This document shows positions 43,964 through 52,326 of a DNA stretch of 64,000 nucleotides, piece after piece. The stretch lies in assembly GCF_014490035.1 (NCBI RefSeq), contig NZ_CP061008.1, positions 1,612,001 through 1,676,000 on the forward strand. The letters are read 5' to 3'. The stretch is from Achromobacter xylosoxidans. Its GTDB lineage: Bacteria; Pseudomonadota; Gammaproteobacteria; Burkholderiales; Burkholderiaceae_B. The notes under the pieces are model-generated. The model worked only from the letters and a program-made list of their open reading frames with translations, searched no databases and was not told the DNA's origin. Each line of letters opens with the position of its first letter. Within the stretch, counting starts at the first letter, position 1. The position numbers and the translations under genes are program-made.

Positions 43964-44854
43964 TTAGCCCGACTGAGGTGTACGTCCGGCGCTGGTCCAG
44001 CGCGTGGCTTCGTTGGGGCCGTGGTTGTCCACGTAACTCGACACCTGCTTGAGCAGTCCGGGCGCAATGCCTGCCTGCTCGCTCAGTGCCAAGGCCAGGT
44101 GCAGATCCTTCGCGACGATTCGGTGGATGTCCGGGTAGGCGTCTTCCGTCGGCGACCACGCGCGGAATTGCGCGCGGCCCAGGGCCGCGTTGGCAGTCAG
44201 AAAGTTCCTTCCGGTACTGACGTCCAGGATGGGCGCGAAGCTCTCAAGGGAAACGCCATGCGCCTGAGCCAGTTCGATGGCTTCAGCGGTCAAATAGATA
44301 TTTGCCACGCAGACCATGTTGTTGATGATCTTGGCGACCTGCGCAGATCCCAACGCGCCGCAGTGGAAAATTCGGCTACCCATAGCCTGCATCAATGGCC
44401 TGGCCAGTTCGGCGTCGGATACGGCTCCGCCCACCATGATCGTGAGCGTTCCTTCTTGTGCGCCCACGACGCCGCCGCTCACCGGCGCGTCGAGCAGGTG
44501 GGCGCCGGCTACAGCGAGCGGCGCCTCCAGCGTGCGCAGGGTAGCGGGCAGCGTGGTGCTCATCATGCACACGATGGGCTGGTGGCCGCTGGGAATGGCG
44601 TGAACCAGTCCGCCGTCGCCAAGCAGGGCGTCTGTAATTTGAGCGTCATTGGCGAGCAGCACAATGATCGCGTCCGCTCCAGCGCAATCCTTCACTTCAG
44701 AAGTTGTGGCGACGCCTTCACGGGCAAAGCTCTCGCGTACGGCGGCACTGCGGTCGCAGATGATGAGGTCAAAACCTCCACGCCGAACGCAGCGCGCCAT
44801 TGGCGCACCCATGTTGCCGGCGCCGATGAAGGCGACTGTTTTGATGGATTTCAT
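43964..44854 (-). CDS. 3-hydroxyisobutyrate dehydrogenase-family enzyme
   Basis: A 296-residue beta-hydroxyacid dehydrogenase. The NAD-binding motif is VAFIGAGNMGAPMARC (about residues 7-22). The substrate-binding segment is DAPVSGGVVGAQEGTLTIMVGG, and the catalytic Lys lies in AQVAKIINNMV. It oxidises a beta-hydroxy acid to an aldehyde or keto acid. It lies 14 bases after a crotonase gene and upstream of the liv genes. Confidence 0.88.
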   Translation of the reverse strand: MKSIKTVAFIGAGNMGAPMARCVRRGGFDLIICDRSAAVRESFAREGVATTSEVKDCAGADAIIVLLANDAQITDALLGDGGLVHAIPSGHQPIVCMMSTTLPATLRTLEAPLAVAGAHLLDAPVSGGVVGAQEGTLTIMVGGAVSDAELARPLMQAMGSRIFHCGALGSAQVAKIINNMVCVANIYLTAEAIELAQAHGVSLESFAPILDVSTGRNFLTANAALGRAQFRAWSPTEDAYPDIHRIVAKDLHLALALSEQAGIAPGLLKQVSSYVDNHGPNEATRWTSAGRTPQSG

Positions 44855-44868
44855 GAGCGCTGCTCCGC

Positions 44869-45684
44869 CTAGACACCCAGGTCCAGGTCGAACCGGGGAG
44901 CGCGGCGCTCTTGCAATGCGCTCACTCCCTCCCGCGCCTCGGGGCTTCCGAAGCCCATGAACTCCAGCGCCAGCGAGGTATCGAAAATGGGTCCGGCCTG
45001 ACGCAGCCAATTGTTCAGGGCGTACTTGGTCCACCGCATCGCACCCGGCGCGCCTGCCGCGAGCTTCCCGGCGATCTCAAGGGCTTTGTCTTGAAGCGCG
45101 TCGTCCTCAACGCACAACGACACGAGACCCAGCGCTTCGGCCTGCGCGCCGCTCACGGGTTCGCACAACATCAGGTGGTATTTGGCCTTGGCCATCCCGC
45201 AAAGCAAGGGCCAGATGATGGCCGCATGGTCGCCTGCGGCGACGCCCAGCTTGGTGTGGCCGTCCACAATGCGGGCCGATTTCGCTGCAATCGAGATGTC
45301 GGCCAGCAGAGCCGCCACCAGACCCGCGCCCACCGCCGGGCCATGAATGGCGGAGACGATAGGTTTCGAACAGTTGATGATGTTGTAGACCAGGTCTCGG
45401 GCTTCTCGCCAGACACGGGCCCTGGCCTTGAAATCGTCGTTGATCTCTTCGAGCATGCGGAAATCACCACCAGCCGAGAACGCACGCCCGGCTCCGCGGA
45501 TGATCACGGCGCTGACCTCGGGATCGGTGTCGATCTCGCGCCATACCTCCGCCAGTTCGGCGTGCCCCCGGGAATCCAGGGAATTCATGCGCTCGGGGTT
45601 GTTCAGCGTCAGGCGCAGAACACGGTCAAGCGGACGGTCGAATTCAATCGCCGTGTAGTTCTGATAACGAAGGTTTTCTGTCAT
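44869..45684 (-). CDS. Enoyl-CoA hydratase/isomerase family protein (third)
   Basis: A 271-residue crotonase. Oxyanion-hole segments [13 protein letters not shown] and [21 protein letters not shown]; the active-site strand is [20 protein letters not shown], with Asp-His in place of the second hydratase Glu. The start at 45684 is set by family length; the frame is open for another 93 codons upstream. It is divergent from the LysR gene, which may control it. Confidence 0.85.
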   Translation of the reverse strand: MTENLRYQNYTAIEFDRPLDRVLRLTLNNPERMNSLDSRGHAELAEVWREIDTDPEVSAVIIRGAGRAFSAGGDFRMLEEINDDFKARARVWREARDLVYNIINCSKPIVSAIHGPAVGAGLVAALLADISIAAKSARIVDGHTKLGVAAGDHAAIIWPLLCGMAKAKYHLMLCEPVSGAQAEALGLVSLCVEDDALQDKALEIAGKLAAGAPGAMRWTKYALNNWLRQAGPIFDTSLALEFMGFGSPEAREGVSALQERRAPRFDLDLGV

Positions 45685-45789
45685 CCTCGACTCCAACTTC
45701 AGGTACGTGATTGGGCGGCCGTTTGTCGGCCGTCCGCGTTCTTCTGCGCCGATATGACGCGTGCCTTTCTGCGTAACTGCTGGCGCAAT

Positions 45790-45852
45790 TGTGCGATCCG
45801 CACTTGCTTTATCAAAGACCACCGTTGCACCCTTAGTGTGCGCTGATGCACA
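45790..45852. promoter_or_regulatory. Candidate LysR operators in the divergent space
   Basis: TGTGCG-CTGA-TGCACA (45837-45852) lies just 8 bases before the LysR start. It matches TGTGCA-GAAT-TGCACA at 46773-46788 except for one arm base and the centre. A related dyad GTGCG-ATC-CGCAC is at 45791-45803. The TGCA arms and T-N-A spacing suit LysR sites. Confidence 0.5.
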
Positions 45853-45859
45853 ATGAGCC

Positions 45860-46768
45860 ATGGATACGCACCCCGAATGGAACGACCTCAAAGTTTTTCT
45901 GGCTGTCGCACGGCTGGGCACGATCTCCGATGCGGGGGAGAAGCTCGGGATCGAGCACTCCACTGTTTCGCGGCGGATCGACCGGCTGGAAGCGACCTTG
46001 CGCGTGGTCTTGTTTGACCGACGCCGCAGCGGCTATTCGCTGACCGATGCTGGCCATGCGCTGATTCCTCACGCGGAAAAAATGGAAAGCGCGCTGTTGG
46101 CCGCTGTGGAAGAAAGCCTGGAGGCGGCCGACTTCATCAAAGGCAATGTTCGCGTTGGAACACCGGAAGCATTTGGTATCCACGTGCTTGCCCCGGGGAT
46201 GGCGCAGTTGCGCCAGAAACATCCCGGACTGCGCATTGAACTGATGGCCCAGCCCCAATTCCCCAGCCTTGTGACCAGGGAAGTCGAAATCCTGGTGACG
46301 CTTGATCCGCCGCAGATGGGGCGATACAAGGTCGCGAAGCTGGCGCAGATCGACTACTTCCTTTATTGCTCTCCTGCCTACCGGGACGCCCATCCTCCAA
46401 TACGTGAACTCAGCGACGTCGCTCAGCACGATTTCCTGGACTACATCCATGATGGTTCGGTCAGTGAGCGCTATCGCGTGCTTGAAGAGCTCGTCCTGGA
46501 ACCGAATCGATGTTTCAGCTCGAACAGCGTGCTTGCACAGCGCTCGGCCGCAGCGGCTGGGCTGGGGCTTGTCTTGCTTACGCCCTATGTCGCAAACGTG
46601 AATAGCGGCGACCTCATCAGCGTTTTTCCTGATAAGCCCCTCATTACGCGGAGCTTATGGATTGCGGCGCCCGAAGATCTGCTGCGGATCAAACGCTACC
46701 AGTTCGCTTGGCGATTTATCCGTGAACAGGTCGAATCGCAGCCGGAGCTGTTCCACCCGTCCGCTTGA
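45860..46768 (+). CDS. LysR-family regulator
   Basis: A 302-residue LysR protein. The winged helix is about residues 8-66 ([33 protein letters not shown]). The effector domain has [12 protein letters not shown] and ends in a typical substrate-binding fold. It is divergent from the third crotonase and just upstream of the CoA-transferase pair; a shared dyad before itself and before those genes supports direct control of both. Confidence 0.9.
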   Translation: MDTHPEWNDLKVFLAVARLGTISDAGEKLGIEHSTVSRRIDRLEATLRVVLFDRRRSGYSLTDAGHALIPHAEKMESALLAAVEESLEAADFIKGNVRVGTPEAFGIHVLAPGMAQLRQKHPGLRIELMAQPQFPSLVTREVEILVTLDPPQMGRYKVAKLAQIDYFLYCSPAYRDAHPPIRELSDVAQHDFLDYIHDGSVSERYRVLEELVLEPNRCFSSNSVLAQRSAAAAGLGLVLLTPYVANVNSGDLISVFPDKPLITRSLWIAAPEDLLRIKRYQFAWRFIREQVESQPELFHPSA

Positions 46769-46772
46769 TCGC

Positions 46773-46788
46773 TGTGCAGAATTGCACA
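46773..46788. promoter_or_regulatory. Candidate LysR operator before the CoA-transferase genes
   Basis: TGTGCA-GAAT-TGCACA is a perfect dyad with 6-bp arms, 4 bases after the LysR stop and 95 bases before the CoA-transferase A subunit. Confidence 0.55.
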
Positions 46789-46882
46789 ATAAGGTTGCGG
46801 CAAATCCATTGTTCCGGCCGCATCGAATCCCTAGTATCTGGGGGGTTACCACCCACTCAACCCCATTTACTTCGGTTAGAGA

Positions 46883-47587
46883 ATGAGAAAGATATATGGA
46901 GATGTGGCCGACGCCCTGGACGGGGTCATCACGAACGGCCAAACGATAGCTGTCGGGGGTTTCGGCCTGTGCGGCATTCCTTCAGCATTGATAGAAGGGA
47001 TGCGTGACAGCGGCGTCGGCAATCTGACTTGCATCAGCAACAACGCTGGCGTTGATGACTTCGGTCTGGGGCTACTACTGCAGTCGCGCCAGGTGAAGCG
47101 CATGATCGCGTCGTACGTTGGCGAGAACAAGGAATTCGAAAGACAGTACTTGAGTGGCGAACTGGAGCTGGAGTTCAACCCTCAAGGGACGCTTGCGGAG
47201 CGTTTGCGCGCAGGCGGCGCCGGAATTCCCGCGTTTTTCACCAGGACTGGCGTCGGCACTGTCGTCGAGGAAGGCAAAGAGACCAGGCAGTTCGGTGGCC
47301 AGACCTACATCATGGAGTTGGCGCTCCGGCCGGATGTCTCGCTGGTGAAAGCAAAGCGTGCAGATCGAGCAGGCAACCTTGTCTTTGCACGCACAGCTCG
47401 AAACTTCAATCCCGACGTGGCAATGGCGGGAGCGGTGACGATCGCCGAAGTGGAAGAACTGGTGGAAGAGGGCGAGATCGATCCTGACGATGTGCATCTG
47501 CCAGGAATCTTCGTCGATCGTATCGTCGTCGTACCCAACCCGGAAAAGCGCATCGAGCGCAAGAGTTTCCGTTCACGGCCGCAGTAA
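46883..47587 (+). CDS. 3-oxoacid CoA-transferase subunit A
   Basis: A 234-residue alpha subunit of a class I CoA-transferase. Landmarks: GFGLCGIPSALIEGMRDSG, SNNAGVDDFGLGLLL, and GGQTYIMELALRPDVSLVKA. With subunit B it moves CoA between succinyl-CoA or acetyl-CoA and a 3-oxo or dicarboxylic acid. ScoA and PcaI-like enzymes share the fold, so the acid is not certain. It starts 95 bases after a LysR-type dyad. Confidence 0.88.
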   Translation: MRKIYGDVADALDGVITNGQTIAVGGFGLCGIPSALIEGMRDSGVGNLTCISNNAGVDDFGLGLLLQSRQVKRMIASYVGENKEFERQYLSGELELEFNPQGTLAERLRAGGAGIPAFFTRTGVGTVVEEGKETRQFGGQTYIMELALRPDVSLVKAKRADRAGNLVFARTARNFNPDVAMAGAVTIAEVEELVEEGEIDPDDVHLPGIFVDRIVVVPNPEKRIERKSFRSRPQ

Positions 47588-47599
47588 GGAGAATTTGCG

Positions 47600-48238
47600 A
47601 TGGCTTGGACACATGACCAAATGGCAGCGCGCGCCGCACAGGAACTGCACGACGGCGACTACGTGAATCTGGGAATAGGCTTACCCACGAAAGTGGTGCA
47701 ATACGTGCCTGACGGCATGCAAGTATGGTTGCAGTCCGAAAACGGACTGATCGGCATCGGGCCGCCCCCTTATGAGGACGAAATCGACCCGGACCTTATC
47801 GACGCGGCCAAGCAGACGGTGACAACAGCGCCTGGCGCATCCATCTGTTCGTCTTCCATGTCGTTCGCCATGATCCGAGGCGGCCATATGGACCTTACGA
47901 TCCTGGGAGCCATGCAGGTCAGCGCGCAGGGAGACCTTGCAAACTGGATGATCCCCGGCAAGATGGTCAAAGGCATGGGCGGGGCCATGGATCTTGTTGG
48001 TGGCGCGCGCCGGGTCATTGTGCTCATGGAACACAACACGCGTGACGGTGCGATGAAAATTCTGGATCAGTGCTCTTTGCCGCTGACCGGTCGTAGCGTG
48101 GTGCACAGGATCATTTCCGACCTGGCGGTGATGGACATCACCGACGAAGGGCTGGTTGTAAAAGAGCTGGCGCCCGGCGTTACGCGCGAGGCATTGCAGG
48201 AAAAGTCGGAGCCTCGCCTGGTGTTTGCACTAGGATAG
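47600..48238 (+). CDS. 3-oxoacid CoA-transferase subunit B
   Basis: A 212-residue beta subunit. The catalytic Glu lies in SENGLIGIGPPP, the family motif SENG[IL]xGxGP. The N terminus VNLGIGLPTKVV and the later LDLTILGAMQVSAQGDLANWMIPGKMVKGMGGAMDL-type region (read in parts) are classical. It lies 12 bases after subunit A with AAGGAG before the start. It is the last gene of the transcript. Confidence 0.9.
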   Translation: MAWTHDQMAARAAQELHDGDYVNLGIGLPTKVVQYVPDGMQVWLQSENGLIGIGPPPYEDEIDPDLIDAAKQTVTTAPGASICSSSMSFAMIRGGHMDLTILGAMQVSAQGDLANWMIPGKMVKGMGGAMDLVGGARRVIVLMEHNTRDGAMKILDQCSLPLTGRSVVHRIISDLAVMDITDEGLVVKELAPGVTREALQEKSEPRLVFALG

Positions 48239-48243
48239 CCGAT

Positions 48244-48331
48244 CTAGGCGCGAGGAGGCGACTGATAGAACGTCTTTGTCCCGAAGTCGACCTCCACGCC
48301 TAGACCGATGCCTTCCGGCAGCCGGCCCAGA
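48244..48331 (-). pseudogene. C-terminal remnant, enolase-superfamily-like tail
   Basis: About 28 minus-strand codons end RLPEGIGLGVEVDFGTKT then a short tail and TAG. The PGLGVEVD pattern is typical of the last residues of mandelate racemase/muconate cycloisomerase family proteins. Nothing upstream in frame continues the family. It faces the CoA-transferase B stop and is probably a decayed 3' end. Low certainty. Confidence 0.3.
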
Positions 48332-48334
48332 CAG

Positions 48335-48372
48335 GACTGTTGATGCGATTGGCGCGCTGCACATCAACAGTC
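48335..48372. repeat. Perfect 11-bp inverted repeat with 16-base loop
   Basis: GACTGTTGATG (48335-48345) and CATCAACAGTC (48362-48372) are exact complements. It lies between two gene remnants. There is no T tract, and no gene is seen in 48373-48509. Confidence 0.5.
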
Positions 48373-48509
48373 GTCCGAAGAATTCGAACGTCGCGACAGA
48401 ACGCATGGAAGTATGCCCAATCGGCTGTGAAATCGGGTTGCGCTTGGGGCTTTGTTAAGCGGGTGGCTTGGCAGCCCATTGCCGAGTTCGCGTGGTTTTT
48501 GGCATTCCG

Positions 48510-48827
48510 TTACCAAACTCGCACCTTGACCCGCTGCACAAGGTCGCTCACATGTGGGTCGTGGATCCCCCAGCGGGCGAGCGCGTCGTCCAGACGAGTC
48601 AAATATTCACGATTACTCCCGAGTGGGCCGCTTGCCATGGCGACATCGGCGGCAACCGCGTTGAGTTCATCTGTCGCACGATATTGGGGGTGCGTCGTTT
48701 CGGCGACGAAAGCGATGACCGAAACCCGACGCCCATCCGCCAAACGTGCTTGCGCCCAGACTGGCCGATACAGCCCGTGCACCATTTCACGGATCCACAC
48801 CAGGCGCTCCGCGCCAACAATTGAGCC
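48510..48827 (-). pseudogene. ChaC-family (gamma-glutamylcyclotransferase) remnant
   Basis: About 105 minus-strand codons match the C-terminal half of ChaC proteins, which degrade glutathione: VWIREMVHGLYRPVW, VSVIAFVAE and GPLGSNREYLTRLDDAL. The N-terminal half, with the glycine-rich loop and catalytic Glu region, is absent and a stop lies just upstream in frame at 48828-48830. It is presumably non-functional. The IS66 element lies about 265 bases further right. Confidence 0.6.
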
Positions 48828-48830
48828 TCA

Positions 48831-49093
48831 AGTGAGGCATTTTTCAAGTTGCTGATTTTACGGCGCATTATCAATGTCGGTTCAAGTGGTTCTGACAATC
48901 GGAATCAAGTGTTCGCTTATGGCGGATGCGCTTTCTGGGCGGCATTGCCGAGGCGCTGCTCCAATACAGCAGTGACGAACCTGAGTTACGGCTTCGGCAT
49001 CTCCTTGCTCGAGTAGTGGCAGTCCAAGCGCGGTCAAAACACACCTCCTGGGCACAAGTCAGTCAGATCGGGATCAGCCAGGAGGAATTGGGC
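48831..49093. other. Gap between ChaC remnant and IS66
   Basis: I see no supported gene here. A plus-strand frame of 71 codons (48926-49141) runs into the insertion sequence and has no recognisable family. CCTCAAGTGAGG near 48826-48837 is a small dyad. Confidence 0.5.
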
Positions 49094-49140
49094 GTAAGCG
49101 CCCGGCGAACACATATTGAGCGCGTGCGTTGTCCTCGATA

Positions 49141-49165
49141 GTGTCCACCACTTTTAGGTGGACAC
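49141..49165 (+). repeat. Hairpin at the tnpA translation start
   Basis: GTGTCCACC and GGTGGACAC are perfect 9-base arms around 7 bases, ending 1 base before the tnpA ATG (49167). In mRNA it would cover the place of the ribosome site, so it could restrain transposase synthesis. Confidence 0.6.
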
Positions 49166-49166
49166 C

Positions 49167-49505
49167 ATGTCGAAGACAGAATTAGCGCCGGTTCCTAAGC
49201 GTCGGTCTTATCCGAAGGCGCTGAAGGCCCAGATCGTGGCCCAGTGCAGCCAGCCAGAAACCTCCATTGCCGGCGTGGCGCTGTCACACGGCGTGAACGC
49301 GAACCTGGTGCATAAGTGGATTCGCCAGGCCGAACGGCAGGCCCCTGTAGCGCCGACGTTCGTGCCGGTCGCGTTGCCTGCGGTGCCCTCGTCAGGCCGT
49401 CACATCGAGATTCACTTGTCGCGCGGTCCCGCGCAAGCGACGGTGCAATGGCCCGTGAGTGAAGCGGGCGCATGTGTGGCGTGGCTACGCGAGTGGCTGC
49501 GGTGA
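49167..49505 (+). CDS. tnpA: IS66 accessory protein TnpA
   Basis: A 112-residue helix-turn-helix protein of the IS66 OrfA kind: RRSYPKALKAQIVAQCSQPE, then IAGVALSHGVNANLVHKWI (recognition helix) and a basic tail. A GTG at 49158 is in frame, but ATG 49167 lies after the hairpin and is preferred. Its stop overlaps the tnpB start. Confidence 0.88.
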   Translation: MSKTELAPVPKRRSYPKALKAQIVAQCSQPETSIAGVALSHGVNANLVHKWIRQAERQAPVAPTFVPVALPAVPSSGRHIEIHLSRGPAQATVQWPVSEAGACVAWLREWLR

Positions 49506-49837
49506 TCCGTGTCGATGCGATCTGGCTGGCCACCGAGCCGCTGGACATGCGCGCCGGCACCGAGACGGCACTGGCCCGGGTGGTGGCCGTGTTCGGTTCG
49601 GCCCGTCCGCACCACGCCTATTGCTTCGCAAACCGGCGCGCCAACCGCATGAAGGTGCTGGTACATGACGGGATCGGCGTGTGGCTGGCCGCGCGCCGGC
49701 TGAACCGCGGCAAGTTCGTGTGGGCCGATGCGCTGCGCGGCCCACACGTCGCGGTCGACAGTGAGCAGTGGCAGGCGCTGGTGCTGGGCCTGCCTTGGCA
49801 GCATGTGGGCGCGGCAGGCGCGATCTCGGTGTTGTAG
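49502..49837 (+). CDS. tnpB: IS66 accessory protein TnpB
   Basis: A 111-residue protein with IRVDAIWLATEPLDMRAGTE at its start and FANRRANRMKVLVHDGIGVWLAARRLNRG-type core (read in parts), the IS66 Orf2 family hallmark. It is needed for transposition, role unclear. GTG at 49502 overlaps the tnpA stop. Confidence 0.88.
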   Translation: MIRVDAIWLATEPLDMRAGTETALARVVAVFGSARPHHAYCFANRRANRMKVLVHDGIGVWLAARRLNRGKFVWADALRGPHVAVDSEQWQALVLGLPWQHVGAAGAISVL

Positions 49838-49899
49838 CGCCGGACAATCCGGCAAGACGCCAATATCGCCGCTGCGAACCCTGCGGCATACTGTGGGCC

Positions 49900-51471
49900 A
49901 TGAGTACCGCATCCCTGGATCACCTCGACGCACAGCAACTGCGCGCGTTGGCCGAACGCCTGATGGGCGAGGTGGCCGCGCGTGACGCCCAGATAGCGGC
50001 GCACGATGCGGTGGTTGCCGAGCGGGATCGCGTACTGCACTTCAAACAGACGCACATCGACCAGCTCATGCAGGAGCTGGCGCTGTACAAGCGCTGGCGT
50101 TACGGCAAGCGCAGCGAGCAACTGAACCCTGCGCAGGCAAGCCTTCTGGAAGAAACGATGGATGCCGACATGGCGGCTATCGAAGAGGAAGTCAACGCGC
50201 TGCGCGAGGCGATATCCGCCAAGCCTGCGCCGCCGCAAGCGCCGCGCCGCATGCGGTTGCCGCCCGAACTGCCGCGCACCGACATCCATCACGAACCGGC
50301 GTCCACGACGTGCCGCTGCGGCTGCGGCTTGAAGCGCATCGGCGAGGACGTCAGCGAGAAGCTGGATTACCTGCCGGGCGTCTTTACGGTCGAACGTCAC
50401 ATCCGCGGCAAATGGGTGTGCGAGCACTGCGAGACGCTCACGCAGGCGCCGGTCCCCGCGCAGGTCATCGACAAGGGCATCCCGACGGCGGGACTTCTGG
50501 CGCAGGTGCTGGTGGCCAAGTTCGCCGACCACCTGCCGCTATACCGCCAGGAAGGCATCTTTGCGCGCGCCGGTCTGGCGCTGCCGCGCTCGACGCTGGG
50601 CGAGTGGGTCGGCGTATGCGGGCTGCGGTTGCAGCCGCTGGTCGATGCGCTCAAGGCCGAGGTGCTGGGCAAACCCGTGCTGCATGCCGACGAGACGCCA
50701 GTGCAGATGCTCAATCCGGGCGCGGGCAAGACGCACCGGGCCTACTTGTGGGCATACACACCGACCTCGTTCGACAGCCTGCGTGCAGTGCTCTACGACT
50801 TCGCGCCAAGCCGGGCCGGTGAGCACTGCCGCACGTTCCTGCAAGATTGGCGCGGCAAACTGGTGACCGACGATTATGTGGGCTACAAGGCCGGCTTCGC
50901 TGCCGGCATCAAGGAACTTGGCTGCATGGCGCACGCCAGGCGCAAGTTCCATGACCTGCATGCGAGCCACCAGAGCCAGATCGCCGGAGAGGCACTGGAT
51001 CTGTTCGGCGCGCTCTACGGCGTAGAGCGGGACGTAGCCGACCTGCCTGCCGACGAGCGCAGGCGGATACGTCAGGATCGCGCCAGGCCGATCGCCGAGA
51101 CCTTGCATCGATGGCTGATCGCGCAGCGCCAGCGCGTGCCCGATGGCTCGGGTACCGCACGCGCCATCGACTACAGCCTCAAGCGCTGGGAGGCGCTCAC
51201 GCGCTATCTTGATGATGGCGATGCACCGATCGACAACAACTGGGTGGAGAACCAGATCCGGCCCTGGGCGATCGGGCGCTCGAACTGGTTGTTCGCAGGC
51301 TCGCTGCGCGGCGGGCAGCGTGCGGCCGCCATTATGAGCCTGATCCAGTCGGCGCGGCTCAATGGGCACGACCCGTACGCCTATCTGAAGGACGTGCTCA
51401 CGCGCCTGCCCACGCAGAAAAACAGCCAGATCGCTGAGCTGCTGCCGCATCGGTGGCAACCTGCTGCATAA
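49900..51471 (+). CDS. tnpC: IS66 transposase TnpC
   Basis: A 523-residue DDE transposase. It has an N-terminal coiled coil (about 10-60), a zinc-finger-like cysteine set (CRCGCGLKRIG and CEHCETL), the catalytic Asp in LHADETPVQ, a second in VTDDYVGYK and the Glu in NNWVENQIRPWAIGR. It ends with the IS66 C-terminal domain. It looks complete. Confidence 0.92.
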   Translation: MSTASLDHLDAQQLRALAERLMGEVAARDAQIAAHDAVVAERDRVLHFKQTHIDQLMQELALYKRWRYGKRSEQLNPAQASLLEETMDADMAAIEEEVNALREAISAKPAPPQAPRRMRLPPELPRTDIHHEPASTTCRCGCGLKRIGEDVSEKLDYLPGVFTVERHIRGKWVCEHCETLTQAPVPAQVIDKGIPTAGLLAQVLVAKFADHLPLYRQEGIFARAGLALPRSTLGEWVGVCGLRLQPLVDALKAEVLGKPVLHADETPVQMLNPGAGKTHRAYLWAYTPTSFDSLRAVLYDFAPSRAGEHCRTFLQDWRGKLVTDDYVGYKAGFAAGIKELGCMAHARRKFHDLHASHQSQIAGEALDLFGALYGVERDVADLPADERRRIRQDRARPIAETLHRWLIAQRQRVPDGSGTARAIDYSLKRWEALTRYLDDGDAPIDNNWVENQIRPWAIGRSNWLFAGSLRGGQRAAAIMSLIQSARLNGHDPYAYLKDVLTRLPTQKNSQIAELLPHRWQPAA

Positions 51472-51638
51472 GCAGAACCGTCAAGGGTGTGTTCAGCAGG
51501 CGCTTACGGAAGGATTGTAGGGGGCTTACTTCAGATGAACCGCGTTTGGAGCCCTCTTTGGCGCCTAACGTAGTCAGCTAGTGTTCCCGAGGCTCGGAAC
51601 CGAGCAAGATCATGCCATCATGGCAGACAGGGGCTAAG

Positions 51639-52187
51639 TCAGTTCGCCAAGTATTCGTCAGTCGACTTGACTTGGCCATAGCCGAATGCGAAGGCGGCCA
51701 TCATTGCGGCATGTACCTGGGTTGCGGGAACCTTCACGCCATTGAATTCCAGATCTAGCGTGGCACAAGCATCGTGGAGTACGGTGACGGGGTAACCCAA
51801 ATCGGCCGCAGCGCGAACGACCGCGTCCACGCACATGTGACTCATAGCGCCGACGACAACCACTTCTTCGACCCCTCGATTGTCGAGTTGCTGCTTGAGG
51901 TCGGTTTGGCGGAACGAGTTGATATGATTCTTCACGATGACGGGCTCCCCGTCATGCGGGGCGACGGCAGACTGAATTTCCACCCCCTCAGTGCCAGGCA
52001 AAAAAAACGGCGCTTCGTTGTTTGCGAATTCATGCCGGACGTGAAAGATGGGCTCGCCGTTCGACCGTGCGTGAGCGATCACGCGTGCTGCATTTGTTGA
52101 CGCCGCTTCAATGCCGGAAAGGGGCAGCTTCCCAGTAGATAGGTATTCGTTTTGCAGGTCGACAACGATTAATCCGCGCTTTGTCAT
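51639..52187 (-). CDS. Isochorismatase-family cysteine hydrolase
   Basis: A 182-residue hydrolase of the nicotinamidase/isochorismatase fold. The triad is Asp in LIVVDLQNEY (residue 9), Lys in VIVKNHINSF and Cys in AMSHMCVDAVVRAA. Substrates range over amides and isochorismate; not decidable here. The start at 52187 directly precedes the first beta strand. It is on the same strand as a GlxA-type regulator 139 bases upstream, a common pairing. Confidence 0.88.
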   Translation of the reverse strand: MTKRGLIVVDLQNEYLSTGKLPLSGIEAASTNAARVIAHARSNGEPIFHVRHEFANNEAPFFLPGTEGVEIQSAVAPHDGEPVIVKNHINSFRQTDLKQQLDNRGVEEVVVVGAMSHMCVDAVVRAAADLGYPVTVLHDACATLDLEFNGVKVPATQVHAAMMAAFAFGYGQVKSTDEYLAN

Positions 52188-52326
52188 GGTCGTCTCCGAA
52201 AGGTCTAGAGTGAGTCGACATGTTCGCCCAAAGCGCATATCCGAGAGTAGTGGCAGTGCCGACAAATTCCGCGGTGATACCGACATTTATCTGTGAGACG
52301 TTCACCAATTGAAGTATGGCTTGGCC

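Larger units (their letters stand above)
49094..51507 (+). mobile_element. IS66-family insertion sequence
   Basis: A 2414-bp element. The ends GTAAGCGCCCGGCGAACACA (left, 49094) and, read inward from 51507, GTAAGCGCCTGCTGAACACA are inverted repeats with three differences in 20. It carries tnpA, tnpB and tnpC in the usual order. The 8 bases outside each end (AATTGGGC and GGAAGGAT) do not match, so no target duplication remains and the flanks have probably been rearranged. Confidence 0.85.

Noticed and set aside
48340..48855. Plus-strand frame of 171 codons
   Set aside because: It is antisense to the ChaC remnant and its protein has no recognised pattern.
48926..49141. Small plus-strand gene before IS66
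   Set aside because: It runs across the insertion sequence end, has no ribosome site and no family.
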